From positions 42,408,001 through 42,472,000 of the forward strand of contig OX485806.1 of assembly GCA_950295325.1 (NCBI GenBank): DNA of 64,000 nt, read 5' to 3'. This DNA is from Polytrichum commune (taxonomy: Eukaryota > Streptophyta > Polytrichopsida > Polytrichales > Polytrichaceae). A program made the translations under genes and the position numbers. The notes beneath the pieces are model-generated. The model saw only the letters and a list, made by a program, of their open reading frames with translations, did not search any database and had not been told where the DNA came from. Below are positions 34,362 through 47,099 of the stretch, piece after piece (positions within the stretch are counted from its first letter, which is position 1; every line of letters starts with the position of its first letter).

Positions 34362-37300
34362 ATGGAGATTGCCTCCACAAATAATGTCCTGCATACGGTG
34401 AACGCACATATTGTCAACTCTCATCTTGAATCCATTCCAGAGTCAGATGACGAACTCACTTATTTTTCTCTTGCAACATTTCGTGCAAAGCAGGCTGACC
34501 TATTTTCGTTGAGAGAGAAAGTTCAGAATCCCACTCCAGGCGCATTTGCCATGGATGACTTGGTGTGGACCAGCCACGTTACGCACGGCCAGGGTTTACA
34601 CAAAACATCTATGCTAGCAGTCATATTGTGGGATAGACTTCAGGATTTCATTCAAGGCGAGCAACAACATCCTCATTTTCCCTGCAAATTCACAAAGGAA
34701 ATCGTGTGTGTTAACCTGCCAAATTCCTTGCGAACACCTCGTGCACACAGTCCGGCACTTGTTTTGAGGTTTGACATACTGCTTACTCTGAAATTGGACC
34801 CAAATTCACTATTCTTCATGTTCTGCTTGTGATAATGTGACAATAATGCAATTACCTTTAATGTTTATGGGTTTATACAATGAAGGTTTAGGGAGAACAC
34901 TGTACTTACGGATCAGTATGGTGCATAAATTTAATGTCCTTCACCTCCTGGATATTGCTTTTACTGAAGATACTTATGCAGCCAAACATCTTCAAAGTGT
35001 TGTGCAATGCCCTGAGCATGTGTGTTCTGCATAGAACATTACAGGCAATTGAGTTCACATGAACCAGTTCCAACATATACCAGTATACCAATCCACATCT
35101 ATTATCATTAATGTTATTCTTCCCTGGCCATTCCAGATACAGGTGCAACTTTGGCCCTGAAGATAAGTCTTCTATAGTGGCACATGATATGAAAGCTCTA
35201 CTGAAATCAACCCAAAAAAAAAGAAACAGAAGATGTTGCAAAAAAAAAAAAAGGAAGAAGGTCGTACCGGAATACGAGTCTTTCCCTATGACCAAATCAA
35301 CTCGTCCAAAGGCAACGCGCATTGGCAAGACAATAGCAGGCAACTCCGTGAAGCGAGGGTGCCAAACATTGCTTTGTTGCGAAGAAGCCATACCTGGACC
35401 ACTCGTTGTGTTTGCTCATTTACGAACATGCAAAACACTTGAATGTCGGTGGTGAACACTGTCATGGCACCATGGTCAGTGGCTTTAGATATGCACTTGG
35501 TTTAGGAATATCTGAGGAAATGAAACTAAATATCGTTCAAATGCATGCCTATGGGTTATCACCTGCCCAAATCATGCAGCAGCACACCAAAGAGGTTTGG
35601 GAGTTGGCCGCGTCCAACGGGTTGGTCACCCGCGACACATTCTTGTTGCCGTCGGATGTTATGAACATTTGCCGTAAGAGGGCGGAAGAACTGTGGGAGA
35701 AACATCCATCTGACCCCGTCAACGTCCGTATGTGGGCAAATGAGAATCCATAAAACTTGTTGTACTACCAAGAACACTCTCTTATGGACTTCAATTCACA
35801 ATCACAAGATGACTCACCTTTCACCATAGGCATTCAAACTGAATGGCAACTAGAGATGATGGCAAAATTCGGCCACAACAACGCTCTATCCATTGACGCC
35901 ACATTTGGCACCAACCAGACTCGGGTGCGATTGAAATCTATGTCCTTCATCCTTGAACATTTGTTCTTCACTGTCATTGACTCATGCTAATATGTTCACC
36001 TCGTGTATCCTGTCATTCCGTCTGTGAATTATTGTTTCATCCTGCTTGGCCCCTATTCTAACTATGCTAGTGCAAGTTATCTGCAGTACCCATTCTATAC
36101 TGTCATGGTGTTCGACGATTGGAGAAATGGCATACCTGTTGTTTTCTTCGTCATATCGCGGACACGTGAACAAGACCTTCGCCCAGTTCTCCTGGCTCTA
36201 CATCACAAGGTTCAAGGCATTAAATCAGATTGGAATCCATCTTCTATTATCATTGACAATGCACAGGCAGAAATTAATACTTTGGGGTAAGCTATTTGCA
36301 CATGTTCTTCCCACATGTTTAATTGTATATTCACTAAATATTTGTGTCCTTCATAGGCAGAAAACACTCATACATTGTCATGCAAATAGTATTGGTGGAA
36401 CACAACAAATTTATATAGTGACATACTTGTTCCTCACTTCTTGTCCTGCATCTCACACCATCTTCTGTTCCATGTTGCCTGCGCAGCATGGTGTGGCCGG
36501 ATGCCAAAAAAAATTTGTGTCTATGGCACGTGAGGAAGGTATGGGCAGAGATTGCAGTGAAAAAAATATCAAATGCTAAAGAACGCACCAATATTCTCCA
36601 AATGCTTGGTGACATAATGTATGGAAAAGGTTGCAAAGTTGATGATCCTGTGGACTGGGCCCTGCACCAACTCGACAAGATATCATTGTCTTGTCCACAA
36701 GCAACCTCCTTTATGCGGTACATGAATGAAGTTTGGCGACCAAAGACCACAATGTGGTGTGTTGGAGCCCGACGGATACCGCATGCAGGACAGAACACAA
36801 ATGCTGCTATTGAGTCCTACCATTCCAATTTGAAGAGTGTTCTGCATTCTGCAAAGAAGAGGTTTGTGGGCAGGCGTATGGACTGGCTTATCTATCATCT
36901 AACATGTGATGTTTTGACTCACTATTGGTACATTGTCCAATGCAAAGCATATGGATTCATACACAACAAGAAACAGGAGGGCATTGTTGCATCGGCAATT
37001 ATAAGAGCGAACGACATACCTGACATGAACGTCTTGATTTGCATGGACGAAGATGTAGCATATGTTGGGTCTGTAAACAACTGCCCGAAGGTATGGACCA
37101 TCAAATGTCCGGACTCCGAATGGGCACAATGCGACTGCCCCGTCGCCATGGAAGGCATGATTTGCAAACATACTGTCAAAGTATTCAAGATACTCCACCC
37201 TGGTGTTGACGATGGTGTCATAGTTCGTGAGGCGGGTACAAAACATGGAACACAACGCTCCACTCCAATGGCACATGCCTATTCGAGGATGTCGCAACAA

Positions 37301-37648
37301 ACTACTCGACTCCATGTTCCGTCTGACGTGGGGAACCCTTTCGTCGTCGAGCCTGTGGTGCAAGACAATGTTATTAATATGGACGTTGATGAAGAACACA
37401 CTACTTTACCTCATCTAGACTCTATCTTTGTTGAATCAGAGCACCCCTTACAGTTCTCATCCCAGTCTACACATGTAGAGTCTTGCACCCCCCTGCCCCT
37501 TTCCCAAGAGAGTTCTTCACCTCGAGCTCCGGCCACAACCGCAGACGACATATTCTCCTCGATTTCACGGAAGGCAGAGCAACATCCAGTTCTTCAAGAT
37601 CACTTGATTGCCGGCCTTAAGGAAATTCGTGGCAAGCAAGAGTAGCTC
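34362..37648 (+). CDS. MULE transposase with SWIM zinc finger (four exons, lesions)
   Basis: ATG at 34362. Exon 1 runs to 34768 (donor AG|GTTTGAC); exon 2 from 35137 to 35924, exon 3 36087-36286, exon 4 36487-37648, all with GT-AG borders and matching phases (2, 0, 2). Exon 1 holds the N-terminal VWTSHVTHGQGLHKTSML region; the DDE core shows D in ALSIDATFGTNQT, D in SIIIDNAQAE and E in NAAIESYHSNLKS. The SWIM finger is CDCPVAMEGMICKH near 37130, followed by a Ser/Pro-rich tail. Exon 2 carries one frameshift (35350-35400) and one in-frame TAA (35751-35753), so this copy is probably inactive unless those are sequence errors. Exons 3-4 are clean. It would act in the nucleus on the element's inverted ends. 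Confidence 0.82.
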
Positions 37649-39079
37649 ATAGCCAGAGGCGTCACAAAGGTGCCGTCGACCCCTACGCCAACTTCATTCC
37701 CATAAAGAACAGGTGACAACTCTTTAAAACGCCGCCGAAGTTTTCTAGAATTTCCTACACCGAGGAAGAGGCTATCCCTTGCAAGATGAGTCCCCTGATT
37801 CTTTTTATTCAAGCAATTATGTTATCCTATACACCTGCAAACATGTCCAACGTTCCCTACACCTCATATACTACAACGATCCACAAGAGTTGTAGTGTCC
37901 TTTCTATATTCTGTAGTTATATATTATCCTACACAATCAGTCCATAGTGTTTGGGACTGTTAATCCTTGGGTCTTGCTATTATATACTGTATCGTTTTAT
38001 TATTATTGCAAGTAATATCATTTTACAAACGTTGTTCTACCACATAAGCTGATAGCCCAATGTTCTGCATTATCTGAAACCATATTGTACATGATATGTT
38101 TGTTTGTGTACTATTGTGTCTTGTCTATGAGGGATTGAAAACCTATTCCTAGGTTGTGGAGATTGTGGGCTTTCACAAAGTATTATAGCAACTCATAATC
38201 TGACTTATCGACAGTGATTTTACAAAAATGTTGTGTCTTTAAAAATATAATGTACATGATAAGGGTGATGGACGCTTACAAGGTCTTGCACGGCTCCGCG
38301 CCCAACCACTCAACTACATCGCCTACATGTTGTTGTTGATATACTGGATGACCTGCACACAAAATTATCGTCAATAGTTTCTTTCATACTATCACAGAGT
38401 CCTACAAAGTTCCATAGAGCTATAGTGCCATAGTGTTCTACAAAAATGACCAAACACATCCACTACACAATGATTTACAAAATTTTAGGGTCTTGTAATA
38501 CATTACTTATTGTGTGCAGTAAAGCGTTGCGTGTCCTTCAGGAATGTCAATGGTCTTCACCACCAATTTTGTGTGCCCTTTCAGTCCTTGCAACCTTTCG
38601 GGTCTTTGCAATATCGTCTATATAAGAACATTTAATATACTATGCATACCATGACTCACATTTCATAACACATGCCACTATACAGAACATGCTGCAAAGC
38701 ACAACAAATACTCCCACCCCTCCCCTCCCATCCAAGTGCAACAAATACCCATTCATTTTTACCCATGTGAAATGATAATTCTTTATAAAAAAAATGGGTG
38801 CGCATGAATGCAGTACAAGTGGTATTTTGACCATGTTGTGTTCTGTGTCCCATGAATTGGGCGTCCACAAAAACTTTGAAATTGTACACTGAAGAAAAAT
38901 CTGCCTGAATTTTACAACATTTTACACATGTTATAAATACACCCTATTGTTTGTCCTCTAACTGGAGAGGTTGGACCTTGACCCTCACGTTTGGCTGCAG
39001 GTCGTCTGCGTACGCGATGTTGTTCTGCAGTATGCAGTACAACTTTGACATTCCAGTCCGTCGCGTTGTGTAGTCCTTT
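37649..39079. other. Spacer between the two convergent MULE genes
   Basis: AT-rich, non-coding. It contains several TGTTCTGCA/TTGTTCTAC words (38031, 38061, 39041). Polyadenylation of both genes would fall here; no specific signal stands out. Confidence 0.5.
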
Positions 39080-42000
39080 CTAGATGACATCAATCAATGC
39101 ATTCCTAATGACTTTCCTCGTACGTAATGCCTCTGTCCTGCTATAATTCAATGCAAATCCCTGCAAGAAGATGTACACCGTCAAAACATGTATTGAAGAA
39201 CATAACAAGACTCCTCGTTAAGCGATACACACAACTAAGCGTAGTCTCTATGACTATGCTTCAATATAATTAGAGGTCTATGTACGATTTACCTCACACA
39301 GTGTGTGGGGTCTATCTCTCACGGTCTTTGTGTATTCCATAATGTTCTTCAACATGTAGAACCCGCAGGCCCAACCTGAATTTTGTTGGGGCACATTAGC
39401 TTGTATCCAGACATGCGATGAGTGTACCCCAACCCACATGTCAGTGTCATCTGTAAAGCCTCTCCATGCAGCCCACAACTTCGCGAGGCTCACACAAAAT
39501 TCTGTGTGGGAGTGGAACCCTGCGTCGACCAGGGAATCAAAATGATAAAACCCAAGCTCCCCTACTACGTAGAGGCTCCAGTGTTTTCCACATGTGTAAG
39601 GAATTAATAGAGTGTTAAATTCTTGCGAAGGGAGAGCCCCATATTTGTCGTGTATGAACCCTACATAGCCCTCTAAACTGTCATGTCCTTCCTCTGTCAA
39701 ATGCGCACGGAGTAGAGGACCAAGATAAGGACAAGTTACATAACACTTTAAATTCTCAACCTGGGGATTGAGCCACAACCCAATCCATTCCATCATGTAG
39801 TTGCTTAACTCCCCATAATTTTCAATCAATGGTTTCAAATCTTCCTCCCACTGCAGACTCAAATTATCACCACGATACGTAAATTCAAAGCTTTGGATTT
39901 TCTTCCTACCTGCGTCAGCAATGATGGTGTTCACAAGTTCTTCAAGTCTGCAGAACATAAATGTACATGTCAGACTCTATTGCCAACATTTATGGACATG
40001 TAGACTTTTATGTTCTGCAGTATGAATATATTAGAATACTCACCGTCCATCAGATTTCTGCGTAGTCCTTCCGAGCACGTCATCCATGGTTGTGTCCCGC
40101 TCAGGATGGGGAGGACAAGACTTGCCTTTCACAGTTGCAGCACGCTCCACGACCCCTGGTAGAACTGTACATGTGGTGGGAGTTGAAGGGGAGCCATCCT
40201 TAGTGTTAGTCAACTCCTCACATACGTTCTTCACCACTGTATATGCGTCGTGGAACAGTGACCCCTAGTCTTCAAGCACATCTGCGGTGTTCTGCTCTTG
40301 TAGAGAACCTGGAGGGCTCATGTCGTCAATGATAATCCTGCGTGCAGGCGACACCATTGTCCTGTCACCCGGAGGCCCTATGGCAAGCGTAAGGGAAGGG
40401 GTCCTGGAAAACCACGGTCCCTTTCATAAACCCTTAGTAAGAGGTATAGCGTTGATTGGGTTACCATATTGGAAGTTTCACGATAACTCACATGGTGAAA
40501 AGGGTGTGGGACAAGACACGAACCTCATTGGGGAGTTCTGCAAATCCGATCTCAGTTGCGTTAGGGAAAGATCCTGCGTGCTAATGCGGTCGACGCCTTC
40601 AAGGTCGCAATGTATTGGGATTGCATCAAGACTCCCGAAGCTCATGGCTTCCTGTGTAAAACCCACGAATCCCATTGTTGGTTCAGGTGGTTCTCCTAGC
40701 GCCATCGCCACCTCCTCTCCCAACAACGCTCTCGTGCAGTGTACATCTTGTGCAATATCATCCCTTGCCTCTTCCTCTCCCAATCCACAATTGAATAGAC
40801 GCAATTGTGTTGACCTTACATTTTGCAAGCCCTGTACCATCTCTCCCACCCGCAACTGCACGCAATGGCTCTTCTTATGCAGATGTTCCCACGTCCACAT
40901 CTTCCCGGAAAATTAATGTAGAACATAAAACCTGCCTCACACAACATACAATTATGTTTGTACAGCATAATGAAGGCATAAAGGCAATAGATATATTATG
41001 AAAAACACACAGGCTTGGATGGACGGCATGTTTGGAAGAGAAAATATATCAGACAACACACATGAAGAACACCTGAAGAACAAGAGTAAAACATTTATGT
41101 CATGTCCTTACCTCTTCCAACTTCGCATTTCGATCGTGGGTGACGTCCCTATTGTACCACATGTCAGCAAGCTCGTCTGTACGGTGCATGCGAACCATGT
41201 CTGCAATGGCTTGTTGCGCAATCCGGCCTATGAATGACTCAATCTTCTCCATCACTGCCATTTGCCTTGATGGCTCGTATCCAAGCAAACCTGCAACGTC
41301 TGAGAATAACTGTTCAAAGCTATCTGCAGCTTTCTGCATGCCAGGAAAAACGTTCCATCCCATTAATGGGAGACTGTGAGCAACGCTTGACAAGGCGACT
41401 GTCAAGTTCGAGTCATGAGCAACATTCAACATGTACTGCTGACCCACACCTCTAGTTGGGTGAGATAGTGGACGTCTGTGCCACTCTAGAGTCCTAACCA
41501 AGTACAATAAGGCTCTCAATATATGGGGGCATTCTTGTTCCAATGAAAGAAGCTTTCTCCTTGTGTTCTCCAGAAGAACAATAGACATCTCCAGCCACTC
41601 ACCATCTGTGTGGTCCCAAGGTCCGTCCCTAAAATTTATAAGAGGCCACTTTCTAAATATCTGGTACAATGGGGACCATTTCCACTTGGACTCCTCCTCC
41701 TTCTCTTTCTCTGTGCGGTCGAATTTCAGCAGTTTGGCTTCGACATGATTTCTACAAAATCCTGGAAGTTGATTTTTGCGGCAGCAACCTTGTCATCATA
41801 CTCCCTTTGTTGGATGCGGTAATGAAGATAATCCTTAATATTCTTCAGTTCTTCATACACTTGGACATCTGAATTGGTCTTAAAACACCTAACCTGCGCT
41901 TTGACTTTATCCAAAAATTCGCTGTGATCTCCAGGAGTCTTTGTGTTCTGCATTATAAAGGCAACAATGTCCATTATGCATGGCTTTCACAAATGATTGG

Positions 42001-44573
42001 AATAACATAACACCCTTGTAGAACACCAATACAACAATTGTATAAGAAGAAAACATTGCAAGTTAAGAAAATACCTGGGCATTGCCATATAAATACCACT
42101 GCCCGAATGCACTTCCAATACGGTGTCCTATTGTGCCATCCTCCAATTGTTTGTGCAGGTACTGCATGCATGCATCAGGGTTGTCTAAGAGATTCTTAGG
42201 AACCCAGTGCTCGTCAATCTCCATGATGAGGATGAAGAGTCCATTGACTAGTACTGGTTCCGGAGGGGTCGCAATCTCATTCTGCGCATTGAAGAGTGTC
42301 GTGGCCTCCTTGTACGCTTGTTGTTTGCACTCCTCGCGTGAGATGGGCCGAGGTTGGACATGTTCAATCAAAGGTGTGGCTTGAAGAACATCCTTCTGCG
42401 AGAGGTGGCTCTGAAGAACATCCTTCTACGAGTGCGGGCTCTGAAGAACATGCTCGTGCAAATCCTGGTGAGCAAGCTGAGGCTGGTGCGGCTCCTGTGC
42501 ATTTACAACATGCCCGTCGGAATCTTGTGCACATGGATCAGGCTCATGCGGAACCACCGGATGAAGAACATGCTCATGCGGAACAGGCTCAGGCTCTCCA
42601 TGAAGAACCAGGTCATGTGAAGGTTGTTTGCTAGGAACATGATCATGTTTCACAATCCTAAACTCACCATGACCACTCTTCTGGGAATCCGGCGTTGCCA
42701 CTTTGGTCGCTGACTCTGACTCCTCATGCGAACTGTCTGAATTTAAATCTTCATCGCTAGACAACACAATGGTCTTCCGAGGTGGTTTCTTTACCTTCCG
42801 TCGACGCCTAGGGGATGAGGGAGACCTGGGAATTTTTGGTGTTGCCTTCACTGCAAGGTTGTAAGCCTTGCGGGGGGGGGGGGGGGCGATAAGCAGGGAA
42901 TGTCAATTGATAAGTTGCGTTGTCTACCCCCCACGACATGAACATGATCCTGAGAGGGCACCACTGTGTTCTGCATGGGCATTGCTAAATGGAGTATATA
43001 GAACAGGATGGGGATCTAAATACATAGGTGGTGGAACAACAGTAGGGGATGGAGAGTGCGAAGCAGTTGGCGAGGACAATTTCCCATATTTCGCAGCAAT
43101 CCTCGATTTCTCTCCATGATTGCTAGGCTCCCAAGTTGGATACATCTTCAGAGGTTGCTCTCCCGTATAGCCCTTGCAAAGGTTGAACATCCTATGGTAC
43201 AAAAGCGTGTTCTTATCCTTATGTGACTCCTTACAATGAATACACGAAAATATGAACCTATTGTTTCCCATCTTGGTTTTGGCCTTGGCCTACCAGTATG
43301 CCTCTAGCACTAGTTTTTCATATTCATCTTTGGAATACATAGCAGCGCAATTCCGCCGATTTTGCTTCATAGTACATTGAAAAATCCTAGATCGTCCATC
43401 CTCGCCAGCGAACACCTGCAAAAAATTAAAAGAAATAAAAATAACAAAAGACTTAACTTTTATTCAAAATGCTGAACACTTAATCAATATTCAGAACAAT
43501 TACTTAATATGCATAACAGTTCATCATGCAGAACACATCTGCATTGAAACGTTTATTCACCCAACTGCACGTATGGATGGTGAATGCAGAACACATTGTG
43601 TCACGAAATCCTTATTAATTTAAATTTAATATTGAGGCCATATAAAAATTGCAGAACATGAAGTGTCTAGTGCACAATGCATATACAAAGTTCTTAGCAT
43701 GAAATATAACAAAATAAAAAAAAATAAAAAAATAAAAACACTTGATAGCACAAATAACATATTCATGAAAGTCTCAAAGAGTTGTTGGAGTTGCACATAA
43801 ATTTATCTCTTGTGCAGTTATATACAAGTAACTGTAGCCTAAACCCTATTCATACAGTAGCTGATGTGAGTATCACATGGAAGGAATTTCAACAATCAAA
43901 AATCACATACATGCAAACAATCTCAACACAAAAAAACCACTAAATTGATAACAAATTCAACAACTCAACAACGCTGAGCAATTCGTGGAAACCCCAAACA
44001 CAGATTTCCAAACGAGCTGTCCACACAAAAAACACATATATGCTACCAAAATCAATACGCCTGAATAGCATAAACACAAAACAAATCAAGGAACCCCTAT
44101 ACAGATTTGCAATCGACTTCATCACACCAAAAACACATAAATGCTATCAAATTCACCTCGCCTGGAAAGCAAAAACCCTAAACATAGAAATGCGAACCCA
44201 TTGAAAACAAAAAATACACAAAAATGAAACCCAATTAACACACACATTTCACCTAAATGCAAACAGATTTAACACACAACCAACATAGATAGGCTAAACC
44301 ATTGAACGCTAACAGAACACATAAATGCTAACCAAATGATCACAAAATAAATCAAAACACAGAAGGAGAGGGAATGCATGAAAGATATAGTAGTTCAAAA
44401 TGCGCACTTACCCCGTGCTGCCAACCTTGCGAACCATGAATGCTCAACTCCACAAATTTATCCCTGCCCAAGGCCCTTATCATGTCCTCATCTTCCAAGA
44501 CGTACAAATCCACCGCAAGCGCCTTTGGAAGGAGATTTGCCGTAGTCCATTTTTTGGGAGGTTTAGAAGCCAT
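39080..44573 (-). pseudogene. MULE second gene: zinc-finger plus Ulp1-type (C48) cysteine protease, decayed
   Basis: Starts at ATG 44573 (MASKPPKKWTTANLLPKALA). Exon 1 ends at 44412 (GGG|GTAAGT); exon 2 starts at 43416 and holds a C-x2-C-type finger (CIHCKESHKDKNTLLYHRMF). Further exons start near 42848 (basic RRRRKVKK stretch, acidic SSDEDLNSDSS, then HEHVLQ-type repeats; donor at 42075), 41950 (ends 41112) and 40900, then the protease exon 39947-39293 and a last exon 39160-39080. Breaks: in-frame TAG at 43290-43292; TAG near 42424 where a neighbouring repeat has CAG; a shift near 41737; and stops in the exon around 40450. Ulp1 proteins cleave SUMO-like conjugates; inside a MULE the role is unknown. 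The protease exon alone is intact. Confidence 0.72.
39293..39947 (-). CDS. Ulp1/C48 protease domain exon
   Basis: Acceptor CTGCAG at 39948 and donor GAG|GTAAAT at 39293. The exon reads LEELVNTIIADAGRKKIQSF and contains the complete cysteine-protease signature in order: His in GKHWSLYVV, Asp in FYHFDSLVD, Gln in VPQQNSGW and Cys in GWACGFYMLKN. All four catalytic positions of the family are present with normal spacing. It belongs to the minus-strand MULE gene, whose other exons carry stops. Confidence 0.82.
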
Positions 44574-45164
44574 TAATTCATGCAGGTTAAATTATGAAAA
44601 TTTACCCAAAAACTCACTTAGACTACACAATGAAAACCACTCAAGCGCTGAACCCTAAACAGGAAACCCTACGTGCACATTTAAAGTAAGATGGACCGCC
44701 AGAAATTAACGCTTACGAGTTGGAAAGCAATGTTGGAGCGGGTGATTGGGTTCGCAATGAATTTGCGAACCCCAGAAGACGGCAGAATATAATGGCCCAC
44801 AACATGAACACCAAATGAAACACTTAAAACCATTGAAAACTACTCGAACTCCACTGTCTGATGCTCAAACCCCATTGAATCCCACTCAAACCCCATTGAA
44901 GCTCATTAACAACTGCACTAATCACACTCAAGCCGCTTCACATGAACATTCTCACTCAAACCTCCACGAAACCACTCAACGCCCACAATGACAAAACCCT
45001 CGCGCCCTCAACTAAACAGACTATATCATCTCTCCCAAATAGAATCTCTCCCATCGACATGGACATGAACCCTAACCGTCACATCAAATCGTATCACGTT
45101 CCCATCATTGCAACCGCCGTCATGAAAACGGTTTCTTTACTGCAATGTAACCGTACAACAGAAT

Positions 45165-45375
45165 AGGAGCCGCGCAGAACAGGTAAGGGCAGGACAGTAA
45201 AAGCAGGACATCTTCAATACAAAGGTTGCGCAGAACATGTAAGGGCAGGACACTAAATGCAGGTCATCTTCAATACAAAGGCCGCGCAAGACATCCTCTA
45301 TACAAGGGCCGTGCAAGGACACTAAATGCAGGACATATTCAATACAAATGTTGCGCAGGACAAATAATGCAGAAC
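45165..45375. repeat. ~60 bp tandem repeat in the MULE right arm
   Basis: About three and a half units marked by CGCAGAACA / GGGCAGGACACTAAATGCAG / TCTTCAATACAAAGG words (45172, 45230, 45315). Non-coding, upstream of the minus-strand gene. Confidence 0.65.
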
Positions 45376-45539
45376 ACACAATTCATTATAGCAGGTGATG
45401 GAAACATACCATTTGGGTGAAATGAGAACATGTGAGTGTGAAGACACTAGATGAAGGACATTATAGCCTTTCAGGTACATGACACCAAATGAGATACATG
45501 ACAGCAGTACATGACACCAAATGAGATACATTACCCTAA

Positions 45540-45930
45540 ATAGGAGTCCTGCAGAATATGCTCTGCAGGAACACCTATATAGGAGTCCTACAGAATATGC
45601 TTTGCAGGAACACCTACATAGGAGTCCTGCAGAATATGCTTTGCAGGAACACCTAAATAGGAATCCTGCAGAACATGCTCTACAGGAACACCAACAAAAG
45701 GAGTCCTACAGAGCATGGTCTACAGGAACACCAAAAATAAGAGCCCTGCAGAACATGCTCTACAGGAACACCAAAAAAAGGAGTCCTGCATATAATGTTA
45801 TGCGGGAACACAAAAAAGGAGTCCTGCAGAGCATAGTCTACAGGAACACCAAAAAAAGGATTCCTGCAGGAACACCAAAAATAGGAGTCCTACAATGCAT
45901 GCTTTGCAGGACCACCAAACCCATGTCCTG
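45540..45930. repeat. 39 bp tandem repeat at the MULE right end
   Basis: About ten units of ATAGGAGTCCTGCAGAATAT ... GCAGGAACACC. The first ones are 39 bp (13 codons) and stay in frame, later ones drift. The open frame across them (RSPAEYALQEHLY units) runs on through the terminal repeat into the flank, so it is not a genuine protein. Each unit contains TCCTGCAG, the same core as the left subterminal words. Confidence 0.85.
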
Positions 45931-46213
45931 CAAGACGTCGGTCTGTCACGTCCATCCGTCGGTGACCGGCCTGGCCGGTTGCTTCCTCGCGAGCGGGCAA
46001 CACCTGGAATTTCAGTCCAGGTGCCCCCTAGAAGTTCGTGGGGGGTGTTTAGCGTCCGTCGTAGTGAATTTGTTTGCCGAGATGTTAGCTCGAAAGCATC
46101 TCCAACTGTCTGATCCCCACTCTGTTTTTTTAGTCCTAGGAGATATGGGAGCTCGTGTTCTCTTATATTATTCGTCTTTAGAAAATCAGTGGTTCCTCCG
46201 TCAACAGTGCCCA

Positions 46214-47095
46214 GCTCAAACATGTGCTTCACCTTTAGTATGTAGCTTCACCTCAGTTGTAGTGCACTTAGAATGCTCAAACATGTTGAGAGGGAATGCG
46301 GGTAGTAGTTCCACTGGAGCTCTCAATACCCTTACATTATTGAGTGTTTGTTTTTTGCATTGTTCTATTTCCAAATCTGATATTCCCGCCCATGTCTTCC
46401 ACATGAGTATAGATATAGGTGCCAGGAGGTTAGTGTTACCAACCGCCCACATCTTGTGTTGGTGGTCCACAACAAGAAGTTCCACACATCGTGGTGGTTT
46501 AACAGGTACCAAGGGTCCCTTTGTGTTAACCATCAGCTGCTTCTCCTTCTCAATTTGTGAGGATTGGATATCCTCAGTGAAGTCCTCGAGGGCGGTCATC
46601 TCCACTGACGAGATCTTGAGTTTCAACAATAGAGGGTGAGTTGTGCTACTAGCACCGAATGTGTCACCGGCTGTTACTGTAACAGGTAGTGGGGTTTCTA
46701 GTGCATCATTATTGGCCATTTTCAGTGCTTCCTCAATAATGGAACAGATGCCAATTGATTTGTGGCTTCTTGTTCATCCTGCATAAGTAAGCCATTTAGT
46801 CTGGCGTGTGCAGACTTAATGTTGGCCATGGTTCTGTTGGGGTCATTTGTGGCCATAACAAATAGTGAGGTCCACAATGCGAGATCAAGTGAATCAAGTA
46901 ACAGGGGCAGATGTGCACCTTCCTCATCGCAATTCGCCAATGTGGCATTGTCACATTCCTGGATAAAGTTGTGGAGATCGGGTAGATCAATGGCTGATAA
47001 GGTTGTCTGAATTGCAGGAATGGGTGCAGGTAGCGGCGGGCCGTACCCCATAGCTACTAGTTCCCCATTCCATGTTGGTCCCTTGTTATTGTTCT
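46214..47095 (-). pseudogene. Unidentified minus-strand gene, 3' part with one frameshift
   Basis: An exon begins after a CATTGCAG acceptor near 47095 and reads NNNKGPTWNGELVAMGYGPP. It continues with normal protein composition to a shift near 46747, after which the frame ICSIIEEALKMANNDALETP runs to a stop at 46216-46214 (ending KLHTKGEAHV). Together about 290 residues. I recognise no domain. The plus-strand frame over 46210-46639 is its shadow. Further exons should lie upstream (above 47100) but I could not place them. Confidence 0.4.
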
Positions 47096-47099
47096 GCAA

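Larger units (their letters stand above)
33699..46060. mobile_element. 12.36 kb MULE (Mutator-like) transposon with transposase and Ulp1 genes
   Basis: The left end GGCGGACGCTAAACACCCCC and the complemented right end GACGGACGCTAAACACCCCC continue as matching inverted repeats to ACGAACTTCTAGGG, about 36 bp. A perfect 9 bp target duplication, GTAGTGAAT, flanks it (33690-33698 and 46061-46069). Nine-base duplications are the Mutator signature. Inside are a plus-strand SWIM transposase and a convergent minus-strand zinc-finger/Ulp1 protease gene, the layout of Ulp1-carrying MULEs. Subterminal zones hold repeated GTCCYRCA / TGCAGAACA words and tandem arrays. Confidence 0.92.

Noticed and set aside
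45521..46639. A single 372-residue protein across the 39 bp repeats and downstream DNA
   Set aside because: The frame runs through the MULE terminal repeat and target site and then antisense to a better minus-strand frame, so it joins three unrelated sequences.
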